Shown piece by piece: positions 7,131 to 12,042 of a DNA stretch of 12,042 nt; positions within the stretch are counted from its first letter, which is position 1; each line of letters starts with the position of its first letter. The DNA comes from Pseudomonadota bacterium (GTDB taxonomy: Bacteria > SAR324 > XYD2-FULL-50-16 > JAHJRI01): the NCBI GenBank assembly GCA_022360105.1, contig JAKSDL010000230.1:1-12042 (forward strand), written 5' to 3'. Position numbers and translations under genes: made by a program. Below the pieces are notes generated by a model. It searched no databases, was not told where the DNA came from, and saw only the letters and a program-made list of their open reading frames with translations.

Positions 7131-7403
7131 TTAGACAAATTTATAATGTTTGCGAACGTCCTTTAATATTTTCCAGGTACAAGACATTCCCTTGGGAAAA
7201 GTTACCAGGTCACCGGCTTCAATTTCAATCGGAGATCCACCATCCGGGGTCACGATTACGCTGCCTTCAAGAATATAGCAAGTTTCAGCCTCCTGGTAAT
7301 ACCAGGGAAATTCGGAAACAGTCTCTTCCCATATAGACCATTTTTTGATAGCCATTGATTCCAATTTTTTTTTGTCCGGATTCTTGTCAACTGTGATCTC
7401 CAT
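7131..7403 (-). CDS. small cupin, DUF861 (ureidoglycine aminohydrolase-like) family
   Basis: A 90-residue single-cupin protein and first gene of the operon. The two cupin strand blocks read YQEAETCYILEGSVIVTPDGG (36-56) and IEAGDLVTFPKGMSCTWKI (61-79), followed by DVRKHYKFV at the end. This is the DUF861/Cupin_3 pattern (W...Y.E.E.CYILEG.V.VT...AGD.V.FP.GM.CTW.....VRKHY). The domain also occurs in (S)-ureidoglycine aminohydrolase, but many stand-alone 90-120 residue members have no known activity, and no ureide or purine catabolism genes are nearby. The classical metal-binding His pair is not present in the first motif; Glu38 and Cys42 could be ligands. The start ATG (7401-7403) has a strong AAGGAG at 7409-7414, the best ribosome site in the operon. 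A 12-bp perfect palindrome lies 55 bp upstream. Confidence 0.9.
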   Translation of the reverse strand: MEITVDKNPDKKKLESMAIKKWSIWEETVSEFPWYYQEAETCYILEGSVIVTPDGGSPIEIEAGDLVTFPKGMSCTWKILKDVRKHYKFV

Positions 7404-7861
7404 ACATACTCCTTTCTTTACTCTTGACCAATCGCCTTACCTGTGATTTCAAGTAATATTTACGTAAATTCTTTCGTCGTTTCAGCCGTTAGATGATCTT
7501 TTGGATGTTTGTTGCCTGCCTTCTCATTCGTTTTACGAGTTGTCAGGTAATCGTTGCTTGAATTGGGACACAGTAACACAAGATAGGGAAGAAGTCAGCC
7601 GGTGTTGCACCAAGGTCGAAATTGGTCCACAACTAATAGATTAAAAAAGAAAACAGAATCTTAAGAAATCACAATAGCATCAAATCGAAAACAGTTGGCT
7701 GTTGAATTTTACACAAGTTTTACAAATAGAATTCACGAAAGCCGATGATCACAGGCCGTAAGAGACAGTCTTAAGAGTTTAAAGCAAGCTTGCCTCGTTT
7801 TAGGATTTGTGTTTTTATATCGGGTAGGTTCCGATATGAACTAATCCCTAATTATAAAGTA
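7404..7861. other. divergent intergenic region between the cupin operon and the diguanylate cyclase gene
   Basis: About 458 bp must hold promoters for both directions. Visible elements are AAGGAG for the cupin gene (minus strand, 7409-7414), the palindrome ATTTACGTAAAT (7458-7469) and a 10-bp palindrome GCAAGCTTGC (7784-7793). The stretch 7621-7745 is AT-rich. TTGAAT followed by TTTTACA repeats near 7702-7730 could hold a plus-strand promoter, but the match is too weak to place. No RNA gene or real ORF is seen. Confidence 0.4.
7458..7469. promoter_or_regulatory. perfect 12-bp palindrome upstream of the cupin operon
   Basis: ATTTACGTAAAT is exactly self-complementary and lies 55-66 bp upstream of the cupin ATG, where a dimeric repressor or activator would bind. 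The TTACGTAA core is a shape bound by several regulator families, so the factor cannot be named. I see no clear -35/-10 pair overlapping it. Confidence 0.4.
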
Positions 7862-8965
7862 ATGAAATCACCGCGAAACATCATAAACGAGCGCGTTTTA
7901 TTTGATTTAAAAAAGCGATCCTCGTTTGGATTAATTTTCTATTTCATTTTGGCTGTGCTTCTGTTATCAGCGGCTGATTACTATTTGAAACAGCAGTTTT
8001 TTGCTGCAGTATTCTTTATCGCTGTTTGTATCACTTGCCTGATTCGTTTAATCCATATCCTGTTTTTCAAACCATTCGCCAAGTGGCAACCCAAGGTAAA
8101 CAAGGCCTTTTTTCTCTGTTCCATCCTGCTGACAGCGATTGTCTGGGGAACCGGATTTGCTGCATTCATGCTACAGGAAGGCGTTGAGTACAATAAGTCT
8201 TTAATGACTGTCTGCTCAGCTGCAATCTGTGCAGGAGGAGTGGTTGCATTTCTACCAAAGCGAATGTTGGCTGTTTTATACAACGCCTTGTTATTGTTAC
8301 CTGCTTCTATCGTATTATTGGTGCTGGGGGAAAACCTTAGCCTGGCTGTGATGATCATCCTGTTTTTCATGTTTATGCTGATTCTTACCTATCGAGGAAA
8401 CAGCGAGTATTGGATTGCACTGGAAAATGAAATCAAACTGCAGGAACTGAGCAGGATTGACGCGCTGACTGGCCTCTTCAACCGTCGCTACTTTAACGAA
8501 GTCTATGAAGGAGAATGGAAACGAGCGAGTCGGGATGGCAGTTTGATCACAATTATCATGGGGGACATTGACCACTTTAAACAGGTCAACGATACTTATG
8601 GGCACCTGGCTGGAGATTTGTATCTAAAGCAATTCGCCGAGATTCTGGGCTCCGTTTTTAAAAGGGATACCGATCTGGTGGTCAGATTTGGCGGTGAAGA
8701 ATTCGTGGTACTCCTCCTGGAAACCAACACAATTCAAGCCTTTGAAATGGCAGAAAAAGTAAGAACCCAGGTGGCATCTACAGTAGTTGTCAACGCTAAT
8801 CAGGAGATCAATACAACTGTCAGCTTTGGGATAGCCAGTATTGTTCCTGATTACAGGGACTCCAGTGTCAAATTAATCGGAAAGGTGGATGATGCACTTT
8901 ACCAGGCCAAGGAGGAAGGAAGAAACCGAATTGTTATTGCCAAGGAAAACAAGGAAGTATTTTAA
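7862..8965 (+). CDS. membrane diguanylate cyclase (six-TM sensor plus GGDEF)
   Basis: A 367-residue inner-membrane enzyme that makes cyclic-di-GMP from two GTP. The N-terminal half has about six hydrophobic spans (roughly 22-40, 46-69, 82-103, 115-131, 136-155, 158-177) without a recognised sensor-domain signature. A short helix, SEYWIALENEIKLQELSRID, leads into the GGDEF domain (197-362). Motifs are DALTGLFNRRYF (200-211), MGDIDHFKQVND (233-244, metal-binding Asp235), the active-site loop RFGGEEF (275-281) and the inhibitory I-site R268-x-x-D271, exactly five residues before GGEEF. Catalysis and product inhibition are therefore both expected. The ATG at 7862 is preferred; an in-frame TTG at 7790 would add 24 residues, and neither has a strong Shine-Dalgarno. 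No EAL domain is present. The GNAT gene follows by about 20 bp and is probably co-transcribed. The signal sensed is unknown. Confidence 0.93.
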   Translation: MKSPRNIINERVLFDLKKRSSFGLIFYFILAVLLLSAADYYLKQQFFAAVFFIAVCITCLIRLIHILFFKPFAKWQPKVNKAFFLCSILLTAIVWGTGFAAFMLQEGVEYNKSLMTVCSAAICAGGVVAFLPKRMLAVLYNALLLLPASIVLLVLGENLSLAVMIILFFMFMLILTYRGNSEYWIALENEIKLQELSRIDALTGLFNRRYFNEVYEGEWKRASRDGSLITIIMGDIDHFKQVNDTYGHLAGDLYLKQFAEILGSVFKRDTDLVVRFGGEEFVVLLLETNTIQAFEMAEKVRTQVASTVVVNANQEINTTVSFGIASIVPDYRDSSVKLIGKVDDALYQAKEEGRNRIVIAKENKEVF

Positions 8966-8985
8966 CCAGATTTGTGAGTGATTTC

Positions 8986-9408
8986 ATGTTTAAGATCGTA
9001 ACCACCCAGGATGAAATGCTAAAGGCATATTCGATCCGATCTATTGTATTTGTAGAGGAACAACACTGCCCTTATGACATTGACATTGACGGTAAGGATT
9101 TTTCAGCCTTGCATGTGTTGGGAGAAATCGACAACGAGCCCTTTGCAACCGGACGAATGAGATTTATCGGAGAATGGGTAAAACTGGAACGCCTGGCTAT
9201 TCGCCAGGCCTATCGGGGCAAAGGGTATGGAAATCGTTTGATTGAGTTCATGATCAACACAGCCCGGGAAAACGGGTACAATAACATTAAACTGCATGCT
9301 CAAACTCAGACTCTCGACTTCTACATAAAACACGGATTTGAACCAAAAGGAGATTTCTTTTTTGAAGCTGACATTGAGCACCAGCTGATGGTGCGAGTTG
9401 AAAAATAG
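8986..9408 (+). CDS. GNAT family N-acetyltransferase (ElaA-like)
   Basis: A 140-residue acetyl-CoA-dependent acyltransferase. It shows VFVEEQHCPYDIDIDGKD (21-38), the ElaA-type pattern of EQ followed by an acidic stretch and D-x-x-S-x-H. It also has KLERLAIRQAYRGKGYGNRL (66-85) with the acetyl-CoA pyrophosphate loop Q-x-x-R-G-K-G-Y-G, KLHAQTQTLDFYIKHGF (102-118) and FFEADIEHQLM (125-135). These are the ordered motifs of the family. ElaA-like proteins have no firmly known substrate. The ATG at 8986 has GAG seven bases upstream; a GTG at 8974 would add four residues (MSDF) and sits 8 bp after the cyclase stop. It is likely in one operon with the cyclase gene and converges on cdd. Confidence 0.9.
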   Translation: MFKIVTTQDEMLKAYSIRSIVFVEEQHCPYDIDIDGKDFSALHVLGEIDNEPFATGRMRFIGEWVKLERLAIRQAYRGKGYGNRLIEFMINTARENGYNNIKLHAQTQTLDFYIKHGFEPKGDFFFEADIEHQLMVRVEK

Positions 9409-9443
9409 AAAATTCTCTTTCCTGCCGGAACGTGTCATAACGC

Positions 9444-9477
9444 AAATTGGTGGATCAAGTGAAACAGATCCACCTTT
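9444..9477. terminator. bidirectional terminator-like hairpin between the GNAT gene and cdd
   Basis: GGTGGATC (9449-9456) pairs perfectly with GATCCACC (9467-9474) around a 10-base loop. AAATT lies on the left flank and TTT on the right, so each strand reads a stem followed by a short U-rich tract. It is centred in the 72-bp gap between two convergent genes, exactly where a shared terminator is expected. The U-tracts are short, so efficiency is uncertain. Confidence 0.6.
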
Positions 9478-9480
9478 GAT

Positions 9481-10344
9481 CTAAACAGCCTTATAAATCC
9501 TCAAAGGCACGGAGGAAATGGAGTTCAACAATTTCTGTGCCGCTTCGATATGATTCACCGCAGCGTCTTCACATTGCACCAGGGCAACATCGGAGATCTC
9601 GGCGAAATTCCTGCCTGCCATCACCAGATTGGAGAGACCGGCCTGCAAGGGTAACATGCTGGGATTATAGGCGGCGTTTTCCAGGTAATGTCCGATAAAT
9701 ATCTGCCCGTTTCTGGTTTTGATGGCAACGCCGGCGTGGGACGAAGTATAAGGGGAATGAGATTTGTTGACAGCTTCCAGGGCTTTGTTGGCCAATTCGT
9801 CATCGGTAGGGGTTTCAAGGTTAAACCCTTTCGTTACGTCATCCATTAATTTGAAACGAACATCAAGATCATCCGGTCCAAATCCCTGGGGAAGTATTTG
9901 CGGAAGAAGAACCGGTTCATCATTGCCGATCTGGATTTTTAACTCGGCTGAGGTATTTAACTCGTTCAAAAACTGCCGACACATTCCGCAAGGGGGAGCT
10001 GTGACCGACAATGATTTAATGCCTGTCTCTCCGTGGGACATGGCGTTGGCAATGGATGCCTGTTCAGCATGAATGGTTGTGTAGACAGGCATGCCTTTAA
10101 ATTCAATGTTGGCGCCTAGGTAAAGATTGCCGCTGTTACCGCGGGATACAGCACCAACCTTAAACCTGGAGGCAGGAACTATTGCTTTCTCCGCAGCCCA
10201 AGGCAATAGCTGCTCAATCAGCTGTTCTACTGAAATTCGCATGGTCCCGACCAGAGCTTTCACTTCCGCAGTCATTAAAAAACTGGTCTCTTTGGTTAAA
10301 AACCCGTCAAGTATTTTTCTGTCAATTTTGGATCTACGGCGCAA
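9481..10344 (-). CDS. cdd: cytidine deaminase, two-domain Escherichia type
   Basis: A 287-residue zinc enzyme that deaminates cytidine and deoxycytidine to uridine and deoxyuridine in pyrimidine salvage. The catalytic N-terminal domain has FKVGAV (61-66), the zinc and proton-relay motif HAE at 92-94 and PCGMCRQFLNEL with Cys119 and Cys122; the 27-residue spacing equals that of E. coli Cdd (H102/C129). FGPDDL (155-160) precedes the second, non-catalytic domain (about 180-287), with SHSPYTSSHAGVAI and GHYLENAAYNPSMLPLQ, which keeps the fold but lacks HAE and PCxxC. The TTG start at 10342-10344 has AGGA six bases upstream, and its N-terminus (ILDGFLTKETSFLMTAEVKAL) matches the start region of E. 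coli Cdd. The ATG at 10275 lacks a ribosome site. Monocistronic, facing the GNAT gene. Confidence 0.95.
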   Translation of the reverse strand: MRRRSKIDRKILDGFLTKETSFLMTAEVKALVGTMRISVEQLIEQLLPWAAEKAIVPASRFKVGAVSRGNSGNLYLGANIEFKGMPVYTTIHAEQASIANAMSHGETGIKSLSVTAPPCGMCRQFLNELNTSAELKIQIGNDEPVLLPQILPQGFGPDDLDVRFKLMDDVTKGFNLETPTDDELANKALEAVNKSHSPYTSSHAGVAIKTRNGQIFIGHYLENAAYNPSMLPLQAGLSNLVMAGRNFAEISDVALVQCEDAAVNHIEAAQKLLNSISSVPLRIYKAV

Positions 10345-10451
10345 TGTTAGTCCTGAAAAGTATTAAGTTTATGATTAGCGTTCCGGATCTGCCCTATAAA
10401 TTGTTAATCTTCAATAGTATTAAACTCGTCATCTTACAATAATAATGGAAA

Positions 10452-10470
10452 AAGATGCCGTCAATACGGC
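10452..10470 (-). terminator. factor-independent terminator after the TSUP permease gene
   Basis: On the minus strand GCCGT (10466-10470), loop ATTG and ACGGC (10457-10461) form a 5-bp GC-rich stem directly after the permease stop codon (10472-10474). It is followed by ATCTTTTTCC. The stem is short, but the immediate T-run and position fit a simple intrinsic terminator of the asparaginase-TSUP transcript. Confidence 0.55.
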
Positions 10471-10471
10471 T

Positions 10472-11224
10472 CTAGAAAAGCAGTAGTGATGAAACAACCG
10501 TCGTTCCGATTACGAGAAATCGATAAGGTTTTTCCGGGATGATTTTAACAATCTGTATGCCGATAAACACACCGGTAATAATGGCTGGTGCAAGGATAGC
10601 GTTGAAAGTAAGTGTCTTTAAGGTGATGGTTTTCCAGACAAAAATATGGAGGGGAACCTTAAACAGATTGATTAACAGAAAAAACCAGGCCCCGGTTCCA
10701 ATAAAGACAAACTTTGGAATGCGCATGGAAAGCAGATAAAGCGCCATTATCGGACCGGCAGCATTGCCAATCATCGTGGCAAAACCTCCTGCCAGACCCA
10801 ATACTGCGGCGAACCAGCGTCCTTCCGGGACAATCAGACTTTTTCGAATATCCTGCCAGATCATTAAGCCGACTCCCAATAGTACAGATACCGACAGAAT
10901 ACTTTTGAAGACAGAGTCGGAAATGTAGTGTCCAACAGCAAGGGCGATAAAGACACCAATCATAGCCCAGGGCATTACCTTGAGAACATATTTCCATTCG
11001 GCATGTCTGTTATAATAGCGGACAGCAAATACATCGGCTGTGATCAACATGGGTAACACAATACCGGTTGACGGCTTGCCCCCAAAAACCATTGCCATGA
11101 TGGGAATAATGGCCATGCCGGTTCCACTGACACCGGCTTTGGCCATACCTATCAATAAACCACAAACCATTGAAATTACCCAGTCTGCGGTGGAAAAACC
11201 AAAAGAGTTGAAGAATTCAAGCAT
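10472..11224 (-). CDS. TSUP (TauE/SafE) family membrane permease
   Basis: A 250-residue polytopic inner-membrane protein of the TSUP family, which contains exporters or importers of sulfite, sulfoacetate and other sulfonates or organic acids. About eight hydrophobic segments are visible (near 14-33, 36-48, 54-70, 83-102, 106-124, 136-152, 172-190, 205-228, 235-250). The first half has GLLIGMAKAGVSGTGMAIIP (22-41) and the second LAGGFATMIGNAAGPIMALYLL (144-165), the paired glycine-rich repeats typical of the family. The ATG at 11222-11224 is used; a TTG at 11231-11233 would add three residues, and neither has a clear Shine-Dalgarno, consistent with coupling to the asparaginase gene that ends 14 bp upstream. 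The substrate is not known, and the sulfur role is not supported by neighbours. Confidence 0.88.
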   Translation of the reverse strand: MLEFFNSFGFSTADWVISMVCGLLIGMAKAGVSGTGMAIIPIMAMVFGGKPSTGIVLPMLITADVFAVRYYNRHAEWKYVLKVMPWAMIGVFIALAVGHYISDSVFKSILSVSVLLGVGLMIWQDIRKSLIVPEGRWFAAVLGLAGGFATMIGNAAGPIMALYLLSMRIPKFVFIGTGAWFFLLINLFKVPLHIFVWKTITLKTLTFNAILAPAIITGVFIGIQIVKIIPEKPYRFLVIGTTVVSSLLLF

Positions 11225-11238
11225 ATAAAACAACGCTG

Positions 11239-11727
11239 TTAGGTGAGGTACTCGAAATAACCTTCTTCCCGGTTTTTACGAACATTGTCATAAGGGAAGA
11301 TAATACCGTTCATAGCTACGTATACTCCGTGCTGCAGGGATTGGACAGCGGCCAGGGCAGTTCCGAAGTTAAACAGCGCATCCGAATTTCCAAAAGTATA
11401 AGGAATCATGGCGCCAAAAAGCGCTATGGTCTTATCTTTGATATGTTCATTCAGTATTGATGCGGTTTCGACCATTGTATCTGTGCCGTGGGTGATAACT
11501 ATCCTTTCTTCGGGATAGGATTTACATTTTTCCGTAATCGATATCCTGTCCTGATCATCCATATTCAGGCTATCTTGCAGCTTGTATGAGTCGATAGAGG
11601 TCTCCAACCTGCACCGGGCTTGTTCCAACATGTCATTGATATGCGATTTGGTCAGAACCAGTTGTCCATGAATTTTATCGTACTCTTTATCAATGGTACC
11701 GCCTGTAAGCAGAATTCTGATAGTCAT
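11239..11727 (-). CDS. short single-domain asparaginase-like protein
   Basis: A 162-residue protein equal to only the N-terminal catalytic domain of L-asparaginase; classical enzymes are about 330-350 residues with a second C-terminal domain. Catalytic motifs are intact: TGGTID at 8-13 with Thr11 as nucleophile, HGTDTM at 80-85 with Thr82-Asp83, GAMIP..FGNSDALFN (105-120) and VAMNGIIF...NVRKN, where Lys151 aligns with the catalytic Lys of E. coli asparaginase II (DVTKTN). The protein continues to a natural stop, and such short forms occur as intact genes elsewhere, so this is probably not a broken gene. It may hydrolyse asparagine or another amide, but activity without the second domain is uncertain. 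The ATG at 11725-11727 begins MTIRILLTGGTID; a TTG at 11754 would add nine residues. It leads the TSUP gene in one operon. Confidence 0.88.
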   Translation of the reverse strand: MTIRILLTGGTIDKEYDKIHGQLVLTKSHINDMLEQARCRLETSIDSYKLQDSLNMDDQDRISITEKCKSYPEERIVITHGTDTMVETASILNEHIKDKTIALFGAMIPYTFGNSDALFNFGTALAAVQSLQHGVYVAMNGIIFPYDNVRKNREEGYFEYLT

Positions 11728-11861
11728 AAAGATCCGCAGAAAAGGTGTCAACAATGGTAAATAACCAAGAAGTCTCCGTTCATCCCAAAAGACTACTTTT
11801 TAATGGTCTGATAAATCAAGCTGATTATCCGCTTTTGAAGAGTAAATCTGCTGTTCGCTCC

Positions 11862-11909
11862 TCCGTTTGTCAACAAACTAAATCCGTTTGTCACCCTCTC
11901 ACTACAAAC
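11862..11909. promoter_or_regulatory. array of GTTTGT/ACAAAC half-sites upstream of the last gene
   Basis: Four half-sites alternate in orientation: GTTTGT 11865-11870, ACAAAC 11873-11878, GTTTGT 11886-11891 and ACAAAC 11904-11909. The first pair forms GTTTGT-CA-ACAAAC. The 11-mer TCCGTTTGTCA is repeated exactly at 11862-11872 and 11883-11893, 21 bp apart, which is two helical turns. The array ends just upstream of a candidate -35 (11912). The layout fits an activator or cooperative repressor site. Confidence 0.5.
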
Positions 11910-11911
11910 TG

Positions 11912-11940
11912 TTGATTCTGGCGCATAGTAGAGTCATAAA
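11912..11940 (+). promoter_or_regulatory. candidate promoter of the exported-protein gene
   Basis: TTGATT (11912-11917) and CATAAA (11935-11940) are separated by 17 bp. Each matches four of six consensus bases. Transcription from about 11947 would give a leader of about 28 bases before the ATG at 11975. A weak core preceded by the half-site array suggests activator dependence. Confidence 0.4.
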
Positions 11941-11974
11941 TTTAACCTATTCCGCTTTTTATACGAGGTGACAA

Positions 11975-12042
11975 ATGAAAACCAAGCTAATAACAATACT
12001 ATTTTTATCAATAACCTTGATAGCCTCTCCTTTAATGGCGCA
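11975..12042 (+). CDS. exported protein, N-terminal signal peptide only (partial)
   Basis: The ATG at 11975-11977 follows GAGGTG with four or five bases spacing, a clear ribosome site. The 22 visible residues are a textbook Sec signal peptide: a basic start (MKTK), a hydrophobic core (LITILFLSITLIA) and a cleavage-type ending (SPLMA). The gene runs off the window, so the mature protein and its function are unknown. It is divergent from the asparaginase-TSUP operon across about 247 bp and probably controlled by the promoter and half-sites just upstream. Confidence 0.8.
   Translation, partial: MKTKLITILFLSITLIASPLMA

Noticed and set aside
6938..7336. 132-codon open frame on the plus strand
   Set aside because: It lies opposite the DUF4105 and cupin genes, which have clear family motifs in the other strand.
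7493..7561. 22-residue hydrophobic peptide with a Cys (plus strand)
   Set aside because: There is no Shine-Dalgarno and no support beyond a chance short frame in an AT-rich gap.
11239..11727. asparaginase as a truncated pseudogene
   Set aside because: All catalytic motifs are intact, there is a natural stop and short forms of this length exist as a recognised type, so truncation by mutation is less likely.

Overview
The window looks like a chromosomal stretch of a mesophilic Gram-negative bacterium, most likely a gammaproteobacterium or a related (Desulfobacterota-like) lineage. The evidence is a moderate GC content judged by eye, Sec signal peptides and a periplasmic DUF4105 protein, an Escherichia-type two-domain cytidine deaminase, a LysR regulator tail, an Lrp/AsnC regulator and an I-site-bearing GGDEF protein. 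I see no rRNA, tRNA, CRISPR array, prophage or transposase gene. Assignment to a taxon is inference only.

Layout, left to right. (a) 1-181: the end of a LysR-type regulator (+). (b) 182-483: a non-coding block with four small perfect hairpins, resembling a widespread REP-like palindromic repeat. (c) 484-1137: a stand-alone LUD-domain protein (-), divergent from folD (+, 1395-2282). folD meets an Lrp/AsnC regulator (-, 2286-2777) tail to tail with only 3 bp between stop codons. (d) 3107-4750: an orphan family-5 (peptide/nickel type) ABC substrate-binding protein (-), with long gaps on both sides. (e) 5236-7403: a tight three-gene operon on the minus strand, read as a DUF861 cupin, then a DUF4105/Lnb-like membrane protein, then a DJ-1/PfpI enzyme of the isonitrile-hydratase type; gaps are 6 and 5 bp. 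(f) 7862-9408: a six-TM diguanylate cyclase followed closely by an ElaA-like GNAT acetyltransferase (+). (g) 9481-10344: two-domain cytidine deaminase (-), facing the GNAT gene across a bidirectional terminator-like hairpin. (h) 10472-11727: a short single-domain asparaginase followed by a TSUP (TauE/SafE) membrane permease (-). (i) 11975-12042: the first codons of an exported protein (+), preceded by a candidate promoter and repeated GTTTGT/ACAAAC half-sites.

Most genes are housekeeping or general accessory functions: one-carbon metabolism, pyrimidine salvage, c-di-GMP signalling, amino-acid-responsive regulation and transport. The parts least explained by known biology are the cupin-DUF4105-DJ-1 operon, the asparaginase-TSUP pair, the hairpin repeat at about 215-405 and the half-site array upstream of the last gene. 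No single element is clearly a new system; the cupin-DUF4105-DJ-1 operon is the best candidate for an undescribed functional unit.
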